From: a virus
Virus record (IMG/VR): IMGVR_UViG_3300023179_000076
Coordinates: 1 to 64,000 of that record
Strand: one strand, 5' to 3'
DNA length: 64,000 nucleotides
A program made the position numbers and the translations under genes. The notes beneath the pieces are model-generated. The model was not told where the DNA came from. It made no database searches and worked only from the letters and a program-made list of their open reading frames with translations. Shown here piece by piece: positions 40,485 to 47,693 of the stretch (positions are counted from its first letter, which is position 1; each line of letters starts with the position of its first letter).

Positions 40485-42491
40485 TTAATGATCCCTAAAA
40501 TCTCTTGTTATTGAAAGCTGCTGATATGTCCAGCTAACATTTCTAGAATACTTTCCAGTAGTAGGATTCCATGTTTCACCGTCCTGAGATGTATACACCA
40601 AACCTTCTCTCTGTGTGGGTTCATTAGGCAAGAACTCACTTGGAGAATATGGTCTATGTGCCTCTATAATTTTTTCAATAGTTTGGAAAAGATAGCCGCT
40701 TTTATGCATTGGACATGCTGGACTATTAATAGATAATTGATTAATACCTGTTATTGGCATTATTCCTATTTCTACACTAATTGTTTTTCTGGGTAAAGAT
40801 CTTCCAGTTCTTTGTATTATTGGGCCCAAAGCCCTACCTATAATATTTAATTCTGTGGTACTATCTACAGGATTATCATAATTCACACTAATATTTTCAC
40901 TAATTACGCCACTAATAATTGTTAATCTAGTACTATATTCATAACTATAATTTATTGTGCCTTTTCTTGGATCATGGCCTTCGCTTGTATTTATTGGAAT
41001 AGTACTAAGTAAAGTTTCTTTACTATATATGGGATTATTAGGAATAGTTGGAGGATTTGTAGTATAAGATGGTGTGTAGGTTATTGTTCTATCTGAACTA
41101 TTAACAGCTAAGCACGCTCTCCTATATAGCATTGGCTTGATGTGTTCTAACCAAGCATTACGAGCATTATCGTATTTGATACTTGATATAGACTGCGACA
41201 AAAGATTCGATGATGGCGATCCAAAAGCTGGTGGCGAAACAATATCTAAAGAATTATAAGTATTAGCATTAGATTGAGCATTAACATTGTAAGCATCCAA
41301 TCTTAACTGAGAGTCTATATCTCCACCATTACCAGTGCCACTAACTAAGACTCCACTATTTGTCATTAATCCTTGATTTGATATAGCTAAACCGACTATA
41401 CTACCAGCTACTCTTACTGTTCTAATATAATCTTCTCCAGTAGATGTTTCTAATGTATAAGTTTCGGTATATGGAACTCCACTAGGCATCGCCAGCCAAG
41501 TATCATTAATTTCATATGTGCCATTATATATATCAATATTAATTGTTCTATTATGATTAAAAGCAAATAAAGTTTGATCAAATGGATTTTTAAAATATGG
41601 AGAACTATTATTTGATATGTCAGATGTTTGAAAACTCTTTTTTGCCATATTCTCAACCCAAGTTTTAGCAAAAACATAGGGTTTTGTATTTTCATTATAT
41701 AATTCGGATCTAGATATTTTTCCAGTTGGATCATTTGGTCTGACAGACCCTTTAGCAGATAATCTTCTAGTTATACGAAACTGCGGAATATTGATAATTT
41801 GTAAAGAATGTGTTTCTGATGATGGTCCTCCAGGAGCGCTAAACGATGTTGGTCCGGCTCCGGGCGGTCTATTAAGTTTAGGATTACTATACTCATATTT
41901 TCCTGTTACTGATTTATTAAAACTTGTATATGTATTATCGTCTAAAGGCTCTATATTCCATGTGTCCTGTCTTTCTGTAACAAATGCCTCTATCGCATCG
42001 TCACCGCTTCCACTCCACAATCTTTCTGATCCTTCTAGACTAATTGTATAGTCCGCAGTTTGCACCCAATTATCTTCTGTATTATTAATTTGTATATCTC
42101 GTACCCTTAATCCACTTATTTCATGTAATATTTCAGAACCGCACTTAAATTTAAGAACACCATACGGATCATCTGTAAAAATTTTTCTTAATCCACTAAC
42201 ACCAGCTATGATGCCACTAAATCCTGGCATTGCTTTATTAGTATCTACGCCGCCAATATTTTGACCTTCTGGCCATCTAAGAATTTTACCAATAAGAGTT
42301 ACATTTGTTGTTACGCTTTCGGCTAGATCATTACCATTATTATTAAAACTATAACTAATATCAACAACAGGCACTGGTCCAGTTATAGAATGAATATCGG
42401 TACCATTATAATTTATTACTATCCTAGGTGTATTCCCAACACTCTGAGTAGTAAAATTATCTTGTTGTAAATTTAATTGATTATATACCAT
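40485..42491 (-). CDS. Structural protein, 668 residues, probable baseplate component
   Basis: A 668-residue beta-rich protein with no recognised family. The N-terminal part has a strand-turn pattern (RIVINYNGTDIHSITGPVPVVDISYSFNN) and a domain ending in DNWVQTADYTISLEGSERLW that resembles the strand-rich first domain of the adjacent 2242-residue protein (TYSVTIEGFENL), suggesting two related hub-like domains in neighbouring genes. The C-terminus reads YSRNVSWTYQQLSITRDFRDH. Located 9 bases before the propeller gene in the transcribed direction of the operon and 2 bases before the 2242-residue gene. Probably part of the baseplate. Confidence 0.5.
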   Translation of the reverse strand: MVYNQLNLQQDNFTTQSVGNTPRIVINYNGTDIHSITGPVPVVDISYSFNNNGNDLAESVTTNVTLIGKILRWPEGQNIGGVDTNKAMPGFSGIIAGVSGLRKIFTDDPYGVLKFKCGSEILHEISGLRVRDIQINNTEDNWVQTADYTISLEGSERLWSGSGDDAIEAFVTERQDTWNIEPLDDNTYTSFNKSVTGKYEYSNPKLNRPPGAGPTSFSAPGGPSSETHSLQIINIPQFRITRRLSAKGSVRPNDPTGKISRSELYNENTKPYVFAKTWVENMAKKSFQTSDISNNSSPYFKNPFDQTLFAFNHNRTINIDIYNGTYEINDTWLAMPSGVPYTETYTLETSTGEDYIRTVRVAGSIVGLAISNQGLMTNSGVLVSGTGNGGDIDSQLRLDAYNVNAQSNANTYNSLDIVSPPAFGSPSSNLLSQSISSIKYDNARNAWLEHIKPMLYRRACLAVNSSDRTITYTPSYTTNPPTIPNNPIYSKETLLSTIPINTSEGHDPRKGTINYSYEYSTRLTIISGVISENISVNYDNPVDSTTELNIIGRALGPIIQRTGRSLPRKTISVEIGIMPITGINQLSINSPACPMHKSGYLFQTIEKIIEAHRPYSPSEFLPNEPTQREGLVYTSQDGETWNPTTGKYSRNVSWTYQQLSITRDFRDH

Positions 42492-42499
42492 ATTTTATA

Positions 42500-43834
42500 T
42501 TAAATATTTTTTTGTGTCCAAGAAATTCCACTATCATTACTAATATATACTTGTCCATTCATAACCGACGCTATCAATTTAGTACCATCGCTATTGCTTG
42601 CTATGCTAGTCCAGCTTCTATTGCTTTCTCTAGCTGTCCAAGAAATCCCGCTATCTGTGCTTGTATATATTTGGCCTCCACTATGTGTCGCAACAAGTTT
42701 TGTGCCATCACTACTACCAGCAATACTAGTCCAATATCTTGTGGATTCTCTTGCTGTCCAACTAGCTCCAGTGTCTGTGCTTGTATAAATATTTGTATTG
42801 ATTCCAACAACAGCCATTTTGCTTCCATTATCACTAATGGTTGCTTCTTGCCAAGAACCATCTGGTAGACTTATAATTGCAGAAGAATTAACACCAAAAT
42901 TTATACTCTTATATATCTTGTTACCAGTAGTTTCACCCCCTAGTATTATGCTACCATCAGAATCGCTTGCTACAAAAGTCCAGGCTCTGGATATAGACAT
43001 AGTTGACCAATTATCGCCAAAATCATCACTAATTAAAATTCTACCATTCTCAATAGCAACCATAATATACCCACCATCTTTGCTAATATAAACATCAGTA
43101 ATACCAAATCCTTCCGAGATACTTTTATTTGTCCAAGTAATACCGCTATCACTACTTATATAAATATCATTATTATCAAGACTTGTTGATGCTACTATTT
43201 TAGTCCCATCCGCGCTCATAGACACACTGTTCCATGAATCAATATTATTTCTAGGTGTCCATGATAAGCCACCATTTGTGCTAGTATAAATATTGCCAAA
43301 TGATGCTACTGCCACCAATGAATTACCGTCGGCACTGCTAGCCACAGCACTCCATTGCCTACTACCTAAGCTGGTTGAAGTTACAGTTGGTGTTGGTGTT
43401 AAAGTTCTTGTTGGAGTTTTGGTTGGTGTTATACTTGGTGTTGGTGTTTGTGATGGAGGTATATAACTAGGAGTAACAGTTGGGGTTACAGAAGGAGTTA
43501 CTGTTACTGTTGGTGTGGGAGTAGGTATAGGAGGATCACAACTATTATAATCTGGACATTTAATAAAATTACTATAAGTTAAACTATTATTTTCATTAAT
43601 ATCAAAAACATTAACTTCTAATAATAGATTGCTAATTCTCGTATCTTTAGTGAGTAAAACAAAGGCATTTTTAACAGAACTAGCTGCTCTAAAATTAAAA
43701 GAATATTTATCTAAATTAGCATTATATTGATTTTGAGCGTAGTGTATTTTATAGGTTACAAGATACTCGTGACATATTAATAAATTATTTAATTGAATTG
43801 GAATAACATCTGTAGAAACAAAAATATCTGTCAT
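42500..43834 (-). CDS. Asp-box beta-propeller adhesin on a Thr/Pro stalk
   Basis: A 444-residue protein with SD AAGGA 7 bases before the ATG. Residues 1-100 form a small beta domain ending in CPDYNSC, like the Cys caps in the neighbouring genes. Residues 101-157 are an almost pure Thr/Pro/Ser linker. Residues 158-444 hold seven repeats of 40-42 residues, each ending in an Asp-box-like S-x-D-x-G-x-x-W (near 184, 226, 268, 309, 351, 391 and 431); the fourth is degenerate. Seven blades make a closed sialidase/sortilin-type propeller. Such propellers on phage tails bind glycans or proteins. It has no catalytic sialidase residues that I can see, so binding is more likely than hydrolysis. Confidence 0.75.
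   Translation of the reverse strand: MTDIFVSTDVIPIQLNNLLICHEYLVTYKIHYAQNQYNANLDKYSFNFRAASSVKNAFVLLTKDTRISNLLLEVNVFDINENNSLTYSNFIKCPDYNSCDPPIPTPTPTVTVTPSVTPTVTPSYIPPSQTPTPSITPTKTPTRTLTPTPTVTSTSLGSRQWSAVASSADGNSLVAVASFGNIYTSTNGGLSWTPRNNIDSWNSVSMSADGTKIVASTSLDNNDIYISSDSGITWTNKSISEGFGITDVYISKDGGYIMVAIENGRILISDDFGDNWSTMSISRAWTFVASDSDGSIILGGETTGNKIYKSINFGVNSSAIISLPDGSWQEATISDNGSKMAVVGINTNIYTSTDTGASWTARESTRYWTSIAGSSDGTKLVATHSGGQIYTSTDSGISWTARESNRSWTSIASNSDGTKLIASVMNGQVYISNDSGISWTQKNI
43364..43534 (-). repeat. Thr/Pro-rich stalk, tandem low-complexity repeat
   Basis: Residues 101-157 of the propeller protein consist of TPTP, TPSVTPT and PTKTPTRT units, giving a GT-rich + strand with repeats of GGTGTT. 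This is typical of extended, possibly O-glycosylated stalks. The base composition is unlike the AT-rich neighbours on both sides, and such repeats expand and contract easily, so length may vary between isolates. Confidence 0.7.
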
Positions 43835-43852
43835 ATCTTAGTCCTTAGTTGG

Positions 43853-44992
43853 TCAATCGCACGAATCACTTCTACAAGCTAATCCAACAGTGTCATGAAC
43901 CTTTATATTTGTATTTGTATGAATCAGTTCAACAGTTAATAAAGTTTGAGCATAATCAGTAAGATTGGTACTCATTACAGTATTTATTTTTCCATATCCG
44001 CCACTCCCAAAATAAATCTCCCCACTACTTGGGCTAAATGTTAAAAACTGTGTGCCGCTAGAAGGAATACTATCAAAATTATAAGTATATTTTTCTCCAG
44101 GAATAGCATTACTAACATTAACGCTCATAAATTTTTGACCTTGACAACATCCTGGTTCTAGCGTTATTAATGGAGATCCACTAAAAACAATATTAGCGTA
44201 TCTAACACATGGTAGACAATTATCGCATTCTATAGCGGTCTCTTTACTAGTTGCTAAATCACCACACTCCGATAGTATACTCAGTGTTAAATTCGTATGA
44301 AGTTTTTTATTATTAAAATCTTTCTCAGCCATACTATCAAGAGTATATGGTAATAAATTCGATGTTCCGCTGGGACAATTTCCGGAAGGATAGCAAAACA
44401 TTAATTTGCTAACTATAGTTTCTGTTCCATCTTGTGACGCAATAAATGATCCGCTAATGGGTTTTAATATGCTAGGCCAATTACTATCATTACATGTAAA
44501 ACTATAATTATATTTCGCATTAGGTAATAATCCACTAGCTATCCCAGTAATACTAACTATATTAGATGACGTTAAAGTAATTTTACTAGGAATAGTTTCG
44601 CAGTTTTGACTGCCACATCCAGAAATATCAACACCCATTTGATAAACGCATCCCGAGCATTTAACAAGTTGAACCGGAGATTGAATAATTGACCCATCTC
44701 CCAAACTAGTGACTTTGGCAGATATATTCGTGAATACTTCGTCTGTTTGATACCCACAAGTTAATAGATCATAATCTAAATAGTTTTGATTGTGAGATGA
44801 TCCTGTTGTGGGTAAAAATATAATAGTAGTATCTATATTTCTAGTTTTACTTGTTGCTGTAAAAGAACCGCTAGGAGGCAACGCTATAACGGGCCAATTC
44901 CCACCAAGTCCGACTATATCGTATCTATAATCTTCTCTTTTTATTAATCCACTAACTGGAATAGATAGATTAAAGTTATTATTTTTTTTCAT
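43853..44992 (-). CDS. Adhesin-like protein with repeated Cys-capped beta modules (second of pair)
   Basis: Start chosen at ATG 44992 (AAGG 9 bases upstream); a TTG at 45013 would overlap the previous gene. The 379-residue protein has about three copies of a 110-130-residue module, each with a Y-x-Y strand, NWP-like turn (in two copies), SG-x-(F/I) strand, F-x-P-x-(S/T)-G loop and a terminal Cys pair (KCSGC, ECDNCLPC, ACRSDSC). The first copy lacks the N-terminal strand. The same module is present twice in the preceding gene. No known domain name is assigned; an Ig-like beta sandwich is likely. A role as tail-tip adhesin is inferred from context. Confidence 0.55.
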   Translation of the reverse strand: MKKNNNFNLSIPVSGLIKREDYRYDIVGLGGNWPVIALPPSGSFTATSKTRNIDTTIIFLPTTGSSHNQNYLDYDLLTCGYQTDEVFTNISAKVTSLGDGSIIQSPVQLVKCSGCVYQMGVDISGCGSQNCETIPSKITLTSSNIVSITGIASGLLPNAKYNYSFTCNDSNWPSILKPISGSFIASQDGTETIVSKLMFCYPSGNCPSGTSNLLPYTLDSMAEKDFNNKKLHTNLTLSILSECGDLATSKETAIECDNCLPCVRYANIVFSGSPLITLEPGCCQGQKFMSVNVSNAIPGEKYTYNFDSIPSSGTQFLTFSPSSGEIYFGSGGYGKINTVMSTNLTDYAQTLLTVELIHTNTNIKVHDTVGLACRSDSCD

Positions 44993-45003
44993 AATTAAAA
45001 ACC

Positions 45004-46215
45004 TTATAAGCAATCATTACAATATATTGTTAGTGGCGTGCTATATACACTACTGCTGTTTTGAAATAAATAATATGGCTCCGTACATGTGTTTGGGGTA
45101 ATTTTTAGAACAAAAGATGTGTAATAAGATTCTATAAATTTTGGATCAACAGTATAATCTAAAACAGAAGAATCCGTAGATGGACAAAGACCAGTTGTTG
45201 GACAGAATGTTAGTCTTGATGTTAGTGTAAAGTCTTCATTTGGCCTGTAAGAAGTTATAACTCCACTAATTGGTGTTATAAACATAGCTGGCCAATTGCC
45301 ACCAATACCAACATATTCATAAGTATAATTTTGTGTCGGTTCCAAATTAGATATTACAGAAGAAACATTGACAGTGTTTGTGGATGTAAGATCTATAGAT
45401 GGACTATATTGTTGTAAATTAATGCGTACTCTTGGTAAGCAGTCTTTGCACTCCATTGTGATAGGATTACTCTTAACAGTTATACCACTAAAAGATACTG
45501 GTTTTATTTCTAATTCGAATGTACTATATAAATCTATCTCATTAAAGTTAGGACATCTATTTTTAATATTGCCCATAATTATATCTGGATCAATTACACA
45601 AGAACAACAGGAACCAGAAGTTGCACAAAAAGATAAAACTGAACTTAATTTAGCCTTATCTGTTGATGGCCTAATTATTCCGGATATTGGCGATATGGTA
45701 ATTGGCCAATTTGCAGATAAGCCCTTGTACTCATACGAATATGTTTCATATTGTTGAAGCTGTCCTATTTCTGGTTTTATTACAATACTATTACCAGAAT
45801 TAGCTGAAAGAGAAATATTATTTATTCCTGTTATAATTGGAGCTAGACTATTATCAGTAAATCCTGCTACGGCATCTCCTAATATGGGAACAATTATTGG
45901 TAGACTATCTAAATTTCTTACTATGACATAATAAGATTCTTTTGAATCTAATTGTGTAAGAGTTGAGTCGGGGTGCGGTTGATAGCCGATATTATTATTT
46001 CCAAGAGAATCTGTTAAGGAAACCCTACGAGTCCAAAATACTGGAATATTATCATTTATATTTTGACTACCATATATGGAGTCTATAGATTGTATAAATG
46101 TGTTATATTGTGATAACAATATTGGATTATTGCTGAATTCCTCTGGAATTTCCATTAGGTTTAATGGTTCAGATCCAGCGTATGTAAAAATATAAAATTG
46201 ATTATTAATAATCAT
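45004..46215 (-). CDS. Adhesin-like protein with repeated Cys-capped beta modules (first of pair)
   Basis: A 403-residue protein. Residues 1-125 form a first, different domain (with TYAGSEPLNL and DSLPIIVPILGD). Then two copies of the module at about 125-262 and 263-403: TYSYEYKGLSANWPITISPISG / NYTYEYVGIGGNWPAMFITPISG-type strands, an FCATSG / FCPTTG loop, and a closing Cys pair (ECKDCLPRVR, YCNDCL). The C-terminus stops in the Cys pair exactly where another module begins in the next gene, so the two genes may derive from one split repeat protein. No signal peptide; part of the tail operon. Confidence 0.55.
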   Translation of the reverse strand: MIINNQFYIFTYAGSEPLNLMEIPEEFSNNPILLSQYNTFIQSIDSIYGSQNINDNIPVFWTRRVSLTDSLGNNNIGYQPHPDSTLTQLDSKESYYVIVRNLDSLPIIVPILGDAVAGFTDNSLAPIITGINNISLSANSGNSIVIKPEIGQLQQYETYSYEYKGLSANWPITISPISGIIRPSTDKAKLSSVLSFCATSGSCCSCVIDPDIIMGNIKNRCPNFNEIDLYSTFELEIKPVSFSGITVKSNPITMECKDCLPRVRINLQQYSPSIDLTSTNTVNVSSVISNLEPTQNYTYEYVGIGGNWPAMFITPISGVITSYRPNEDFTLTSRLTFCPTTGLCPSTDSSVLDYTVDPKFIESYYTSFVLKITPNTCTEPYYLFQNSSSVYSTPLTIYCNDCL

Positions 46216-46269
46216 ATAAATTAATATCTCAAAAGTAATTTAATTATAAGTAATATACACCTAAGTCAT
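46216..46269. other. Short intergenic gap in the late operon
   Basis: A 54-base gap, AT-rich, between the 403-residue and 300-residue genes. I see no clear sigma70 promoter, T-run terminator or strong hairpin in it. It is one of the few gaps in the right arm. Confidence 0.4.
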
Positions 46270-47154
46270 CTACGAAATATTTACTAAGCAAATAGAGGAG
46301 TTGATTACTCTACCAACACCATATATATCAGCAACAGAGGGAATCGGGGCAGCTGTATTTTTATCTACTATAACACTAATATTTTTTAAGGGTAAAAAGA
46401 CCTCAATATCATCATCCAACAGGTCTAATCTAACAAATTTCACAATAACTTGTTCGTCATAAGTTTGCGTCCAGTTATTTGATTTATTTAGAATAGTATA
46501 ATTATTTTGTATAATTTTATTAATTAATTGTTCACTATTTGCACATGTCAAAGACCTGGAAAAAATATAAGTTCCAGAATAATTATTTAACGAAACATTT
46601 AAATTTTCTGATAATTCAATATCAGTCGAACTACCCTGAATAAAGCTTCGAATTGACACTGTTTTATCTTCCGGTATTCCAGGTCCTTTAACAATCATTC
46701 CAGATAATAAAGAAGCAGTAGCATTAGCATCATTCATTCTGAGAATAGATCCACCATTAGGACCAACGCCTTCTGATGTTGTCCAACTCAACAGTCTTCC
46801 TTTGAAACTAAATTCTGAAACTGGAGAACATATAACTAAGATATAATCATTATAAATAATATTATTATATTGATCTTTAATAACAGTTTGAATCAATGAC
46901 TGTGTTTCAAAATTATGATTAGCTTTTATTTTAATATTAACAGTTGGTGAGAAATTTTTGTTTTTTATTATTGTATATGCGGGATTTTCCGGAATAAATG
47001 AAACAGTCGGTGGGGATAATGTTGGTAAAACTGATGAAACTTTAAAATCAATAATATAAATGTCTTTATTTGGCAAAGATTGCGGTACTTGTGGAAATAC
47101 TAGCAATATACCAGACTCACCATCTGATAAACTAAAATTCTTTATATTTATCAT
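46270..47154 (-). CDS. Hypothetical tail protein, about 294 residues
   Basis: Start chosen at ATG 47154, which forms an ATGA overlap with the preceding gene's stop and has GGAAG 7 bases upstream; an ATG at 47172 would give a longer overlap. The protein is beta-rich, begins MINIKNFSLSDGE and has an Ig-like middle (TVNIKIKANHNFETQSLI, ILVICSPV) and a segment with GMIVKGPGIPEDKTV that resembles the 'G-x-x-V-x-G-x-G-I-P' turn of beta-helix/fibre spacer domains. No family is recognised. Position suggests a fibre or fibre adaptor. Confidence 0.5.
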   Translation of the reverse strand: MINIKNFSLSDGESGILLVFPQVPQSLPNKDIYIIDFKVSSVLPTLSPPTVSFIPENPAYTIIKNKNFSPTVNIKIKANHNFETQSLIQTVIKDQYNNIIYNDYILVICSPVSEFSFKGRLLSWTTSEGVGPNGGSILRMNDANATASLLSGMIVKGPGIPEDKTVSIRSFIQGSSTDIELSENLNVSLNNYSGTYIFSRSLTCANSEQLINKIIQNNYTILNKSNNWTQTYDEQVIVKFVRLDLLDDDIEVFLPLKNISVIVDKNTAAPIPSVADIYGVGRVINSSICLVNIS

Positions 47155-47693
47155 AGTGATGCTTCCAAACATTTAAGTGTGATTATTTGTTCAGTAATAG
47201 TTGTTAGATTAGAATCACTAACTATAAATTTAAACATACTAATATTATTATAGTTTGTATTTTTTATAGAAAAATTAATTGGTATAACAGCCTTCCTAAT
47301 ATTTCTTGTGATTCCATCGACAGTTTCTGTATATGCTTCAAATCTCGGATCAGAGATGGATATTAATTCTGATCCAGAATTTTGTGTTAGTTCTATAAAA
47401 TCAAAATTATAAATAAAAGGTTCGCTTTTTAATTTATCTATTTTAACAATAATATTATCTCCAGCACAACAAAATTTATCTATATTAGATATATTAGTAT
47501 TATTATACTCAAATGATATAATTGGTAAAGGTTCAAAACATATTTTTTGTCCTATCCATTCCATAATTGAACCATCCACTAATTTTGTATATAATTTACC
47601 TGTTTTACTGTTTATAACTAATTCTCCAACAGCTATTTGATCTGGTGCTGGAAAACCTGTTCCGGTTTCATCTCTTTTAAGTTGAAGTCTCAT
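47151..47693 (-). CDS. Tail fibre protein with N-terminal hyaluronidase-type/fibre anchor motif
   Basis: A 180-residue protein with AGGAG 9 bases upstream of its ATG. The N-terminus MRLQLKRDETGTGFPAPDQI with AVGELVINSKTGKLYTKLVDG is the 'R-R-...-P-...-L-x-x-G-E-x-x-x-N-x-x-x-G-K-x-x-x-x-x-x-D-G' motif found at the base of many phage tail fibres and major tropism-like proteins. The rest is a beta domain with a Cys pair (KFCCAG) similar in layout to the Cys-capped modules downstream. It likely attaches the adhesin chain to the tail. The ATGA overlap with the 858-residue gene indicates coupling. Confidence 0.6.
   Translation of the reverse strand: MRLQLKRDETGTGFPAPDQIAVGELVINSKTGKLYTKLVDGSIMEWIGQKICFEPLPIISFEYNNTNISNIDKFCCAGDNIIVKIDKLKSEPFIYNFDFIELTQNSGSELISISDPRFEAYTETVDGITRNIRKAVIPINFSIKNTNYNNISMFKFIVSDSNLTTITEQIITLKCLEASL

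Noticed and set aside
42601-42861. Additional frames opposite or within the propeller gene
   Set aside because: Long alternative frames arise from the repeated Asp-box units and show no motif of their own.
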